A stretch of DNA of 46,941 nt from an uncultured Lachnospiraceae bacterium (GTDB taxonomy: Bacteria; Bacillota_A; Clostridia; Lachnospirales; Lachnospiraceae): assembly GCA_905207905.1 (NCBI GenBank), contig CAJLNC010000010.1, positions 1-46,941 of the forward strand, given 5' to 3'. Positions 35,721 to 45,059 of this stretch are shown one piece after another. Position 1 is the first letter of the stretch, and every line of letters starts with the position of its first letter. A program made the position numbers and the translations under genes. Below the pieces are notes generated by a model. That model made no database searches. It was not told the DNA's origin and saw only the letters and a list, made by a program, of their open reading frames with translations.

Positions 35721-37061
35721 TTAAATCACCTCTGCTTCAATTCCCAGCACTCTAGCCATCTGCAACAACTTATAGGTCTGCTTTCCCTGGATAAGGATTG
35801 CATGATGAGAGGAAAGACTTTCCATCACCTTGTGACCGTTTCCATTTGTATAGCGAAGCAAGGCCCCATTTCTGCAATCCGACCCCGGATACTGTACATA
35901 TTTTTCCAGCTCCGCTTCAATGATCGTGATCTTCTTCATATCCGGACGCAACTTAGCCATAGTAATGGGCCCAGGCTTCATCTCACAATCAATCGCAATC
36001 GCATTTTCATTCACAATTTCCAATGCCTTTGGCCGCATTACCCAGTGGGAACAAAAGCTCTGTGGTGCAAAACCAAAATATCCACAATGTACACCCAGCG
36101 CATGGTTATCGGGATCCGGAATATCTGGGAATTTTTGAATTTTTTCATGTTTTAAAGCCGCCATTCCAACCAGGAAAGGATAAATATTCGTCATCATCAT
36201 CGGAGTCTTTAATGCCGCATACATAATATACTTGCTAATCAAGGTCACCGTATCCCCTTCGCAGGACCAAATCAGATGATCATACTCAAAAATCCAGTTC
36301 CAGGCAAGACAAGGCGTAGTTTTACTATGGAAAGATTCATTTAAACAGTTGCAGCCAACTCCCTTTACGTCCTTAATCGTCTGTATCAATTCCCGAATCG
36401 CCAAATACAATTTTACTGCCGGCAAAATTTGTTTTTCACAAATACCCTCACATGGAACCTTTCTTTCCTCCCATAAGCGCTTCGCTTCTTCATCCGAAAA
36501 TTTCTCGGCCCGCTGATTTACTTCCTTCCAGCTTTTATAAAGTATCTGAATGCCAAAAGCCTTTTCAATCTCAGCAGTGCAGTCCGGATCCCACCAATAA
36601 AAACGTTTAAATAAATAAGCCTGCATTCCTTCTCCAGGATCATCCTGCAGCATCAAGAACTTCATTCCGCTTTTCATTTCCACCTTAGCGGCAATCGTTC
36701 TGAAGATCACCCTAGCCAGCTCCGTATTATACGGTGAAAAAACATTCAAATGAAGCTCGTCTCGTAGCCAAGCTACAATTTCCCAATCCCACATTTCTAC
36801 GGTTCCAAATTCAGAGGTCAAAATGATAATAGGCAGTTTTATCTCTCTAAGCCGCTCCTTCTCCCGAAAAATCGCGCCAAATAATTGTGGGAAAATAATT
36901 GCCTGAGCATCTTTAGGAATTTCGGTTCCAAATTCCAACGGCTCCAAAAATTCAACATCCTCCCCATATAACTGAACAAGTTTATCCAATTGCTGTTGGT
37001 ATTCCCCTACCTCTCTGTCGTTTCTCCCTGAAAAATAAAACGGCTGTAAAACTGCCTTCAT
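35721..37061 (-). CDS. L-fucose/L-arabinose isomerase family protein
   Basis: The protein has 446 residues and resembles the FucI/AraA-fold sugar isomerase group. An N-terminal Rossmann-like part (PQLFGAIFREKERL; IIILTSEFGTVEMWDWE) is followed by a central cysteine-containing loop (GVGCNCLNESF), a mid-protein acidic site (WSCEGDTVTLISKY) and a C-terminal beta domain with conserved His (DNHALGVHCGYFGF). It would interconvert an aldose and a ketose as the first catabolic step. The start is the ATG after AAGGAGGGGATTTT. It is the last gene of the operon, 17 bases after the transketolase C-terminal subunit. The substrate is not determined; the split transketolase and ribulokinase-like kinase argue for a pentose or branched pentose. 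Confidence 0.7.
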   Translation of the reverse strand: MKAVLQPFYFSGRNDREVGEYQQQLDKLVQLYGEDVEFLEPLEFGTEIPKDAQAIIFPQLFGAIFREKERLREIKLPIIILTSEFGTVEMWDWEIVAWLRDELHLNVFSPYNTELARVIFRTIAAKVEMKSGMKFLMLQDDPGEGMQAYLFKRFYWWDPDCTAEIEKAFGIQILYKSWKEVNQRAEKFSDEEAKRLWEERKVPCEGICEKQILPAVKLYLAIRELIQTIKDVKGVGCNCLNESFHSKTTPCLAWNWIFEYDHLIWSCEGDTVTLISKYIMYAALKTPMMMTNIYPFLVGMAALKHEKIQKFPDIPDPDNHALGVHCGYFGFAPQSFCSHWVMRPKALEIVNENAIAIDCEMKPGPITMAKLRPDMKKITIIEAELEKYVQYPGSDCRNGALLRYTNGNGHKVMESLSSHHAILIQGKQTYKLLQMARVLGIEAEVI

Positions 37062-37078
37062 AAAATCCCCTCCTTTTC

Positions 37079-38017
37079 TCACTTCATTCTAATTCCCTGT
37101 TTTACCTTTTCTACGATTTCCTCACTTGTCAGGCCATACTTCTTTAAAAGCTCCAAGGCATTTCCGGAATGCCCGAATGTGTCCCTTGTCCCGACCCTCA
37201 ACACCGGAACCGGATAGTTTTCTCCCGTCACCTCTGCTACGGCACCGCCTAAACCACCCAAAACATTATGTTCCTCAGCGGTAATAATCACTCCCGTTTC
37301 CTTTGCAGCCGCCAATACCGCCTCCTTATCTAAAGGTTTAATGGTATGCATGTCTAAGAGACGTACATGAATTCCTTCTTCTTCCAAGCGCTTTGCTGCA
37401 ATAACCGCTTCCTGCACCATATATCCGGTTGCGATAATGGTTGCATCTGATCCCTCCTGCATTTTATATGCCTTTCCGATCTCAAACTGATAATCCTCAC
37501 GGTCTGTCACAGTATCTACAGCCAAACGCCCCAGTCGTAAGTAAACCGGCCCTTTATATTCTACGATTGCCTTTACTGCCGCCCTCGTCTCATTTCCATC
37601 TGCCGGACAAATCACAGTCATTCCCGGAATTACCCGCATCAACGCCAGATCTTCCAGACATTGGTGCGTCGCTCCATCTTCTCCTACCGTCAACCCAGCA
37701 TGAGTACCTACCAATTTCACATTCAGCCCCGGATAAGCTACGCTGTTCCTAATCTGATCATAAGTACGCCCTGCGCAGAACATAGCAAAGGTATGTACAA
37801 AAGGCGTATATCCGGCAGTCGCAAGACCTGCAGCCATTCCTACCATATTCTCTTCTGCAATTCCCACATTAAAAAACCGTTCCGGATATTTTTCACCAAA
37901 CATACATGACATAGTGCAGGTAGAAACATCTGCATCTAATGCCACAACTTTTTTATTTTCCCCTACTTCTGCCAGTGCTTCTCCATAAGCATGCCTTGTA
38001 GCAATCCTCTCATTCAT
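37079..38017 (-). CDS. Transketolase, C-terminal subunit
   Basis: The protein has 312 residues. It carries the pyrimidine-binding half (FFNVGIAEENMVGMAAGLAT, with the Glu that activates thiamine diphosphate) and the transketolase C-terminal domain (GVIITAEEHNVLGGLGGAVA; VGTRDTFGHSGNALELL). It needs the N-terminal subunit encoded just upstream, with which it overlaps by four bases (ATGA), giving coupled 1:1 synthesis. Two-subunit transketolases in sugar operons often act on a dedicated sugar phosphate and not the housekeeping pentose phosphates. Confidence 0.93.
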   Translation of the reverse strand: MNERIATRHAYGEALAEVGENKKVVALDADVSTCTMSCMFGEKYPERFFNVGIAEENMVGMAAGLATAGYTPFVHTFAMFCAGRTYDQIRNSVAYPGLNVKLVGTHAGLTVGEDGATHQCLEDLALMRVIPGMTVICPADGNETRAAVKAIVEYKGPVYLRLGRLAVDTVTDREDYQFEIGKAYKMQEGSDATIIATGYMVQEAVIAAKRLEEEGIHVRLLDMHTIKPLDKEAVLAAAKETGVIITAEEHNVLGGLGGAVAEVTGENYPVPVLRVGTRDTFGHSGNALELLKKYGLTSEEIVEKVKQGIRMK

Positions 38018-38862
38018 CTCTGCACCTCCAATTCTTTCTGGGTTTTTCTTAATTCTTCAAAAGCTTTCACAAACTGTTCTTCATTGGGAGTCTTTCCATG
38101 CCATTGATGCTGCCCTTCCATAAAAGACACACCTTTTCCTTTTATTGTATTGGCAATAATCATCGAAGGTTTCTCACGACACGCTTTCGCGCAATCAATA
38201 GCCTGCGCAATTTCTACCACATTATGGCCATCTATAGACTGAACTTCAAACCCAAAGCTTTCAAATTTTGCTTTCAGGTCACCGGTATCCAGCACTTCTA
38301 CTACTGTCCCATCTAATTGTACTTTATTAGAATCCAGAATTACTACCAAATTATCCAGCTTTCTGGCTGCCGCCACCATACAAGCCTCCCAAATCTGTCC
38401 CTCTGCAATCTCTCCATCTCCCAAAATTGCATACACTGTATAATCCTTTTTTGACAATTTACCTGCTGCTGCCATACCCACTGCTGCAGAAAGTCCCTGC
38501 CCCAAAGATCCAGTAGACATATCCACCCCTTCTACATGCTTCATCTCTGCATGACCGGAAAGCTCCCCTTCCAGTTTCCGAAAGGTTTTCAGCCTTTCCA
38601 ATGGAAAATACCCCCGATAAGCCAGCGTAGGATACAGCGCTACAGTTGCATGACCTTTAGAAAGCACCAACCGATCCCTGTCTTCCCACCGGGGTTCTTC
38701 GGGACGAATATTCATTTTTTCAAAATACAAAACTGACATGATTTCAGATAGAGAAAATGCTCCCCCTATATGACCAGAATGAGCCTCCTTCACCATTTCA
38801 AGTCCAGTAATCCGAAGTTGATACGCAATTCTCTCTAACTCATTTTTCCTTGCTTTATCCAT
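38014..38862 (-). CDS. Transketolase, N-terminal subunit
   Basis: The protein has 282 residues and forms the diphosphate/Mg-binding half. The thiamine diphosphate motif is GDGEIAEGQIWEA (about residue 146) ending in VVILDSN. Substrate-phosphate and cofactor histidines are visible in AHSGHIGGAFS and SKGHATVALYP. RBS AAGGAG. It follows the permease gene by about 40 bases and overlaps the C-terminal subunit gene. Confidence 0.93.
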   Translation of the reverse strand: MDKARKNELERIAYQLRITGLEMVKEAHSGHIGGAFSLSEIMSVLYFEKMNIRPEEPRWEDRDRLVLSKGHATVALYPTLAYRGYFPLERLKTFRKLEGELSGHAEMKHVEGVDMSTGSLGQGLSAAVGMAAAGKLSKKDYTVYAILGDGEIAEGQIWEACMVAAARKLDNLVVILDSNKVQLDGTVVEVLDTGDLKAKFESFGFEVQSIDGHNVVEIAQAIDCAKACREKPSMIIANTIKGKGVSFMEGQHQWHGKTPNEEQFVKAFEELRKTQKELEVQR

Positions 38863-38902
38863 GCTCTCCTTCCATCCTTTCTTGTTTTATGCTTTGAACG
38901 CA

Positions 38903-39877
38903 TTACTTTTTTCTCTTTTTTAAAATATCAATGGCAACAGCTGCAATAATTACAAGTCCTTTAATAATCATCTGAACATAAGAAGAAACATGCAACAAAT
39001 TTAATCCATTGCTTAAAAAACCAATAATCAACGCACCAATTAAGGTTCCTCCTACAGTGCCGATGCCTCCGGTAAAGCTGGTGCCTCCTAAAACTGCTGC
39101 TGCAATAGCATCCGATTCATAAGCCTGCCCAGCTGCAGGCTGCCCTGAGTACATTCTGGATGCCAAAATAATACCGGCCAAAGCAGAAAGAACTCCCGAA
39201 ATCATATACACCTGTATCATAATCTGTTTTACATGAATACCCGAAAACTCTGCCGCTGTCACATTTCCACCTATCGCATACATCCTCCGTCCAAACCTTG
39301 TATAATACAAAACAATAGAAATAATGACCATTACCAAAAGCACAATATAAATTGGAATAGGAATACCAAGCCAGTATCCGTTTCCTATCGCATTAAACAC
39401 TTCGTTGTCACAGGAAACAGATCGTCCATCGGTAATCACATAAGCAACTCCACGGATTGCGCCCTGCATTGACAGGGTCACAATAAATGCTGGCATCCCC
39501 AATAAAGCTGTAATGCATCCATTCACAAGCCCAATAAAAGCCCCCAACAACAATGCCAACACAAAGGCTATAAACAGTGGAACACCATTATTTAGCATAA
39601 TTACAATGGTTACACCGCTAGCAGCAACAACTGATCCTACCGTTAAATCTATACCACCGATAATCAACACAAACGTCATGCCAAATGCCAAAAGTGCATT
39701 TATACAGATCTGTCTCAAAACCTGAAGCATATTTTTGGCCGACAAAAAAGAATCTGTAAAAACAGAAAGAAACACTACTAAAGCCAGAAGTCCTATCAGA
39801 ATTCCTATATTTCTCCGCACATAATCTATCACTGGATTGCGCAGTATTACATTTGATTTCTCTCTTTTCTCATTCAT
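38903..39877 (-). CDS. Sugar ABC transporter permease, RbsC type
   Basis: The protein has 324 residues with about eight to ten membrane segments and the family pattern (LLAFGMTFVLIIGGIDLTVG; IAAAVLGGTSFTGGIGTVGG). It works with the ATPase encoded upstream, whose stop codon it overlaps by eight bases; the ATG at 39877 follows AGGGAGGAAC. This CUT2 importer type brings in monosaccharides such as pentoses. Confidence 0.93.
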   Translation of the reverse strand: MNEKREKSNVILRNPVIDYVRRNIGILIGLLALVVFLSVFTDSFLSAKNMLQVLRQICINALLAFGMTFVLIIGGIDLTVGSVVAASGVTIVIMLNNGVPLFIAFVLALLLGAFIGLVNGCITALLGMPAFIVTLSMQGAIRGVAYVITDGRSVSCDNEVFNAIGNGYWLGIPIPIYIVLLVMVIISIVLYYTRFGRRMYAIGGNVTAAEFSGIHVKQIMIQVYMISGVLSALAGIILASRMYSGQPAAGQAYESDAIAAAVLGGTSFTGGIGTVGGTLIGALIIGFLSNGLNLLHVSSYVQMIIKGLVIIAAVAIDILKKRKK

Positions 39878-41390
39878 CTTTGTTCCTCCCTGATGCATAC
39901 CACATAATGTCTTCTTGAGCCACAGTTCTGGTCTCTTCTTCTGTCAGCAAAGCCTTTACTTGACCTTCACACATAACAATAATTCTGGTACTAAGGTTAA
40001 TAATTTCTTCCATTTCCGAAGAAATCAACATTACTGCGACTCCCGCTTTTGCCATGTCTACAATCAATTGATAGATCTCCGTTTTCGCCCCAATGTCAAT
40101 TCCTCTCGTAGGCTCATCCAAAATCAGAATATCCGGCTTCGTTGCCAGCCATTTTGATACGACTACCTTCTGTTGATTTCCACCTGATAAGTAACGCACC
40201 AATTGATTGGCAGAAGCCATTTTAATAGAAAGCTCCTTGGCATATCGATCTACAATTTCATTTTCTTTTTTTCTATCCATAAAGCAAAAACGAATAAAAC
40301 GCTCTAAGACAGAAATTGTCAAATTAAATTTGATCGAATTATCTAATACCAGTCCTTCCTCCTTTCGGCTCTCTGGCACATAACCGATTCCCTGTTCTAT
40401 CGCATCTGCCGCATTACGAATTTTTACTTGTTTTCCTCCAACATAAATTTCTCCTGAAGCTAAAGAATCAATTCCAAAAATCGCTCTGGCAGTTTCTGAG
40501 CGTCCTGCCCCTACCAAACCGGCAAAACCTAAGATCTCACCTTTTCTCAAAGTAAAACTTACATTTTTCAATTTTTTATTAGTTAAATTTTTAACCTCCA
40601 AACATACCTCTCCTGGAGAAAGTTCTGTATCATTTTTCATATAAGTATTGAGATCCCGTCCTACCATCATCTCAATAATTTTTTTCTGATCTAATTCCGC
40701 CGCACTCTTCGTACCGATTAATTGACCATCTCTCAGCACAGTAATGGTATCAGATATCTGAAAAATTTCCTCCATGCGGTGGGAAATATAAACAATAGCG
40801 ATCCCTGCCTCTTTTAATTTACGAATCTGCTCAAACAGCTGATCAATCTCCGTTTTGGTAAGTGATGAAGTAGGTTCATCCATAACAATTACTTTAGCTT
40901 TAGACAACAATGCCCTACATATTTCAATCATCTGCTGTTTTGCAATACTCAAATCTCCGACCTTACTACGTACATCTACATTTACTTTTAATTCATCAAT
41001 AATCTCCTGAGCCTGACGGATCATCTCCTTATCATTTAGAAAACCCTTTATACCCCGATTCAACTCACTTCCCATAAAAATATTATCAAAAACTGTCATA
41101 TTCTCCGCCAGACTGATTTCCTGATGGATAATACTAATACCATATTTTTTAGCATCTTCTACGTTATTAATCTCTACTTCCTGACTCTCTATCAAAATTT
41201 TTCCCGTATCTTTATCTTTCTGATAGATACCTCCCAATATCTTCATCAAAGTAGATTTGCCAGCCCCATTTTCACCCATAAGAGCTCGCACTTCGCCCAG
41301 TTTTATTCTAAAATCAATATGGTTGAGCACCTTGGCCCCAGGAAATGTTTTGTTTATGTCCAGCATTTCTAAATAATATCTGTCACCCAT
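39870..41390 (-). CDS. Sugar ABC transporter ATP-binding protein, RbsA type
   Basis: The protein has 506 residues with two fused nucleotide-binding domains, as usual for CUT2 importers. The first has Walker A GENGAGKSTL (about residue 38) and a divergent signature (LSIAKQQMIEI) with Walker B VIVMDEPTSSL. The second has an altered Walker A (GLVGAGRSET), an intact signature LSGGNQQKV and Walker B ILILDEPTRGID. The degenerate second site is normal for the family. RBS GGAGG. An intercistronic hairpin separates it from the binding-protein gene. Confidence 0.95.
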   Translation of the reverse strand: MGDRYYLEMLDINKTFPGAKVLNHIDFRIKLGEVRALMGENGAGKSTLMKILGGIYQKDKDTGKILIESQEVEINNVEDAKKYGISIIHQEISLAENMTVFDNIFMGSELNRGIKGFLNDKEMIRQAQEIIDELKVNVDVRSKVGDLSIAKQQMIEICRALLSKAKVIVMDEPTSSLTKTEIDQLFEQIRKLKEAGIAIVYISHRMEEIFQISDTITVLRDGQLIGTKSAAELDQKKIIEMMVGRDLNTYMKNDTELSPGEVCLEVKNLTNKKLKNVSFTLRKGEILGFAGLVGAGRSETARAIFGIDSLASGEIYVGGKQVKIRNAADAIEQGIGYVPESRKEEGLVLDNSIKFNLTISVLERFIRFCFMDRKKENEIVDRYAKELSIKMASANQLVRYLSGGNQQKVVVSKWLATKPDILILDEPTRGIDIGAKTEIYQLIVDMAKAGVAVMLISSEMEEIINLSTRIIVMCEGQVKALLTEEETRTVAQEDIMWYASGRNKDE

Positions 41391-41413
41391 CCCAAACCTC
41401 CATTGATTCAGCG

Positions 41414-41438
41414 AGGCTGCCCACCGTGCAGACAGCCC
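41414..41438 (-). other. Intercistronic hairpin after the binding-protein gene
   Basis: A 7-bp stem (41415-41421 with 41431-41437, one G-U pair) lies in the 80-base gap between the binding-protein gene and the ATPase gene, without a T run. Such hairpins often protect the upstream mRNA end so that the binding protein is made in excess. Confidence 0.45.
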
Positions 41439-41470
41439 CTTCTTTGAACCGTTCTATCAAAGCCCTGTTC

Positions 41471-42379
41471 TTATTCTGCGTTAGTAGAATCGACCAGTTC
41501 TACTGGAACTTTAATATCCTTTTCTACCTCTTCACCTGCAATTACCTTATAAGCAGTTTCTACAGCCTGAGAACCGATATCAATTGGATGCTGTGCAGCG
41601 CTTGCCAACATTTTTCCTTCTGCAATCGCTGCCTTTCCGTCATCAGAGCCGTCAACACCTACAATCTTTACCTGCTCTAACATACCGGCGCTCTCCACTG
41701 CTGCTACACAACCGAGAGCCGAGGGATCATTCAGAGCAAACATACCTGCCAAATCCGGATATGCCTGAAGAATATTTTCAGCTACCGGAAGAGCAGTATC
41801 TGTACCCGGCTGAATTTCCTGCTCTTCTACAATTTTGATATCCGGATACTCTGCAATAGCATCTTTAAATCCATTTGCACGATCCAAGCAAACTTCAGCC
41901 ACATTATAGGTCAGCATTGCCACTTCACCTTTTTCTCCAATTGCCTTTGCCATTGCCTCACCTACTAACTGTCCTGCCATATAATTATCAGATGCTACTG
42001 TAGAAGCAATTTCAAAATTTACAGGCGAATTATAAGCGATCACCGGAATTCCTGCTTCTTCACAGGCATCAATAGCCGTCTTAATTGCATTGGAATCTAC
42101 CGGGTCAATAAGCATAGCTTTTACACCCTGCTGAATCATATCATCAATGTCATTTAACTGTTTAGCAGCATCAAAGCCAGCATCTACTACAATTAGCTCA
42201 TCTCCTTCTTTTACAGCCGATTCCATGCCATCTACAATATCCACATAAAATACATTAGATTGATCGGCTACAGAAACACCAATTTTAATTGCCTCTGCCT
42301 CTTCTGCCATCGCATAGTTTCCAAATGTCATTGTTCCAACTAATGCTGCCCCAACTACCATCATCCATTTTCTTCTCAT
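41471..42379 (-). CDS. Sugar ABC transporter substrate-binding protein, RbsB type
   Basis: The protein has 302 residues. A signal peptide of about 25 residues (MRRKWMM, hydrophobic core, NYAMAEE) is followed by the periplasmic-binding-protein fold of the ribose/xylose group (IKIGVSVADQSNVFYVDIVDG; AMLIDPVDSNAIKTAID; VKIVGVDGSDDG). It captures the sugar for the RbsA/RbsC pair. There is no lipobox cysteine, so it appears to be released by signal peptidase I, the same oddity as the other binding protein in this window. RBS TAGGAGGG. Confidence 0.93.
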   Translation of the reverse strand: MRRKWMMVVGAALVGTMTFGNYAMAEEAEAIKIGVSVADQSNVFYVDIVDGMESAVKEGDELIVVDAGFDAAKQLNDIDDMIQQGVKAMLIDPVDSNAIKTAIDACEEAGIPVIAYNSPVNFEIASTVASDNYMAGQLVGEAMAKAIGEKGEVAMLTYNVAEVCLDRANGFKDAIAEYPDIKIVEEQEIQPGTDTALPVAENILQAYPDLAGMFALNDPSALGCVAAVESAGMLEQVKIVGVDGSDDGKAAIAEGKMLASAAQHPIDIGSQAVETAYKVIAGEEVEKDIKVPVELVDSTNAE

Positions 42380-42449
42380 TTTTTTACCCTCCTACTTATT
42401 TTTGTTTGTTGTTCTCAAAGAGATCCTTCTTTTTCCTTTTACGGAATTT

Positions 42450-43226
42450 TTACCAAGCAGTATAACCGCCGTCCACCAAATATGTTGATCCCGTTACAAA
42501 GCTAGAAGCATCAGATGCAAGATAAACTGCAATTCCCATGAGCTCATCCGGAACTCCGGAACGTCCCATAGGTGTCATAGAAAACCACCTCTCAATTGCC
42601 GGATCCTTTCTCTGATATCGATCTTCGCTCATTTCCGTTCTCATATATCCAGGACAAATTGCATTGACGCGAACGCCACGGCTTGCCCACTCGGTCGCCA
42701 TTGATTTTGTCAGCATAATCAACCCGCCTTTAGATGCATTGTATGCACATTGATTTTGAGGGGTATTCACGATCATTCCCGACATGGAAGCAATATTTAC
42801 AATACTTCCCTTTCCCTGCTCCAGCATTACTTTTCCTACTTCTCTTGATACAATAAAAGGACCGGTCAAGTTTACATCTATCACTTCTTTCCAGTCTTCA
42901 GTTGTCATCAATTCTGCGTCTGCGCCTCGCCAAGTTCCCGCATTATTGAAAAGAATGTCAATTTTTCCATACTTCTTTTTTACTTCCTCTACCATGCGTT
43001 TTACATCTTCTTCCACCCGCATATCACCTTTAATCACCGTACACTTCACGCCCTGTGCCTCTATCAGCTTCTGGGTTTCCAGTGCGGATTCTATCCTTCT
43101 GGCTGCAATCACAATATCAGCACCTGCCTGAGCCAAACCCATTGCCATAGATTTCCCCAAGCCCTGTCCTCCACCAGTGACAATAGCAACCCTTCCTTTT
43201 AAAGAAAACATTTCATTCACATTCAT
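42450..43226 (-). CDS. SDR family oxidoreductase
   Basis: The protein has 258 residues, a classical short-chain dehydrogenase. The cofactor motif is TGGGQGLG (about residue 18), followed by NNAGT, the catalytic Ser in VNIASMSG and the YNASKGG Tyr/Lys pair. The C-terminal YLVDGGYTAW is typical of the gluconate/sorbitol/2-deoxygluconate dehydrogenase group. It probably oxidises or reduces a sugar, polyol or sugar acid related to the operon substrate. RBS AAGGAGG. It lies between the AllA-like and binding-protein genes. Confidence 0.9.
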   Translation of the reverse strand: MNVNEMFSLKGRVAIVTGGGQGLGKSMAMGLAQAGADIVIAARRIESALETQKLIEAQGVKCTVIKGDMRVEEDVKRMVEEVKKKYGKIDILFNNAGTWRGADAELMTTEDWKEVIDVNLTGPFIVSREVGKVMLEQGKGSIVNIASMSGMIVNTPQNQCAYNASKGGLIMLTKSMATEWASRGVRVNAICPGYMRTEMSEDRYQRKDPAIERWFSMTPMGRSGVPDELMGIAVYLASDASSFVTGSTYLVDGGYTAW

Positions 43227-43291
43227 AATTCTTTCCTCCTTAATTAAACTCTATCTATTTTCTTACATATTTATTTGCACCAAACGATAAA

Positions 43292-43774
43292 TTATAAAAT
43301 AATCTCCATCTGATCTTCTTCCTCGTAAGTAACCACCGTACAATCATTTTTATAAATTCTCTCTGGAAGCACAATCAGTACATGAACTTTTTCCTCATTT
43401 ATTGGAAATACACCCATATGCCACACACCAGTATTAATTTTCACCATCGTCCCTTTTGGAACAATAAAAGCTTCTGTCAATTTTGGTACCGGCTCCTTAC
43501 TGGCTGGAGCTACATGCATAACAACATCGTCATCCAAAACCAGAATTCCTTCTCCCGTGGTATTATGGTATTCCGCTTCTTTTACAATCATTTTCTCCTG
43601 TTTGTCTATAACCAAAGAAGAAAACGCGATCGGCATGGTACCAGATACCGGAAGCAGAACCTTATCATTATAGAAATTCCCCAAAGAATGCCCTTTTGGA
43701 CGCAAAATATCCGTAAACATTCCGTAAGATGCAAAATTTTCTGCTGTAATTTTCTTAGCTTGAATACTTCTCAT
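43292..43774 (-). CDS. AllA-like (ureidoglycolate lyase fold) protein
   Basis: The protein has 160 residues of cupin-like beta structure. The layout resembles the ureidoglycolate lyase (AllA) family: an N-terminal NFASYGMFTDIL, an E-Y-H motif (EAEYHNTTGEG), VAPAS in the middle and GVWHMGVFP near the C-terminus. No ureide or purine genes are nearby, so an allantoin role is unlikely. In this sugar operon it may act on a sugar acid or serve as an accessory epimerase/lyase. RBS CAGGAGG. The function is an inference. Confidence 0.55.
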   Translation of the reverse strand: MRSIQAKKITAENFASYGMFTDILRPKGHSLGNFYNDKVLLPVSGTMPIAFSSLVIDKQEKMIVKEAEYHNTTGEGILVLDDDVVMHVAPASKEPVPKLTEAFIVPKGTMVKINTGVWHMGVFPINEEKVHVLIVLPERIYKNDCTVVTYEEEDQMEIIL

Positions 43775-43800
43775 ATCCTGTCCTCCTGTTAATATTGTAT

Positions 43801-45033
43801 TTATTTCATTGTTATCATAGTTCCCGTCTCTCCGCCTCTGTGCAAAAACTTTTCTAATACAAAAGACGCTGCTCCAATTGCCCCTGTGTAACTCTTAGTA
43901 TTGGAAATTGCAATCTTTATTTCCCGTCCAATGTACTTCATCCTCCTCCGAATTAAGGACTGTTCGAACATTTCCATAAAAACCGGACATTCCCGACTAA
44001 TCTTTCCTTCACAAATAATAAGATCAGGATCCATCAAATTCACTACCCCAGCCACTGCCATAGCCAAATAATCTGCTGCCCTCGATAAAATTTCCAACGC
44101 AATCCTATCACCGCCTGCAGCTGCTTCAAATACTATATTCAAGTCTACTTTTTCTACATTTCCATAAGCCAAATCAACGATTTGAGACTCATCTTTTCGT
44201 TCTACAACTTTTCTCCCCTCTGTCTCTATTGCTTTTCCAGATGCATACAATTCCAAACACCCAAAATTTCCACAGGAGCATCTAGCACCTTGTCGCTCTA
44301 CAGCCATATGTCCTAACTGCCCGGAAGCTTCTGAACTTCCATAATAAAGTTTTCCATTCATAACCATAGCAGAACCAATTCCAGAAGCAAGATACAAACA
44401 TAAAAAATTTTTAACTCCTTTCCCACTCCCAAAAAGCTTTTCTTCCATGGCCAAAGCCCTAGTACTGTCATCTACAAAAATTTCTCCATCAAAAAAACGC
44501 TGTAGATATTTTTTAATATTTATGTTTTGCCAATTTAATTCAGTCGAGTAAACGACAACCCCTCTCTTTGCGTCTACAATTCCCGGAACCCCAACACCAA
44601 TCCCTAATATTTCTTTCTGCATTTCTTGATGCTTCTCCAGCAATGATTTTATCTCTATTACTATCCTTTTCAGAATTGTCTCTGCGGTATCCATAATCCG
44701 GTTGTCTTGTATTCTTCGTTCTATCACATGAAAGCCTAAATCCAAAAGCATAACTTCAATGTGATATTCATCAACATCCACACCTATTATATAATAAACA
44801 TCCCAATTAAACTCTAACATCAAAGGAGGCTTTCCTCCACTAGAGACTCCCTTTCCAGTAATCCTTACTAAATTCCGTTCTCGAAATTCTTCAATGATTT
44901 TCAATACTGTAGGCTGAGAAAGCCCAGTAGTCCTAGCAATTTCTGCTCGAAAAACGCTCTCATTTTCCCATAAAATCCTTAATACATTTATTTTATTTGC
45001 CATATTGACAACATTTTTATCCACTTTGCCCAT
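43801..45033 (-). CDS. ROK-family transcriptional regulator (XylR/NagC type)
   Basis: The protein has 410 residues. The N-terminal winged helix (EIARTTGLSQPTVLKIIEEF) is followed by a ROK sugar-kinase-like domain with the zinc-binding CSCGNFGCLELYASG motif. A catalytic-type acidic pair (FVDDSTRALA) and the phosphate-binding ASGIGSAMVM are also visible. It is expected to repress this operon until the sugar binds. It sits between the kinase and the metabolic genes, so it is probably autoregulated. Confidence 0.9.
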   Translation of the reverse strand: MGKVDKNVVNMANKINVLRILWENESVFRAEIARTTGLSQPTVLKIIEEFRERNLVRITGKGVSSGGKPPLMLEFNWDVYYIIGVDVDEYHIEVMLLDLGFHVIERRIQDNRIMDTAETILKRIVIEIKSLLEKHQEMQKEILGIGVGVPGIVDAKRGVVVYSTELNWQNINIKKYLQRFFDGEIFVDDSTRALAMEEKLFGSGKGVKNFLCLYLASGIGSAMVMNGKLYYGSSEASGQLGHMAVERQGARCSCGNFGCLELYASGKAIETEGRKVVERKDESQIVDLAYGNVEKVDLNIVFEAAAGGDRIALEILSRAADYLAMAVAGVVNLMDPDLIICEGKISRECPVFMEMFEQSLIRRRMKYIGREIKIAISNTKSYTGAIGAASFVLEKFLHRGGETGTMITMK

Positions 45034-45059
45034 GGCACCTCTTTCCCTCTCTCTATCTT

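Noticed and set aside
39870..41390. Defective second nucleotide-binding site in the RbsA-type ATPase
   Set aside because: The altered second Walker A is the normal state in this family, not a mutation.
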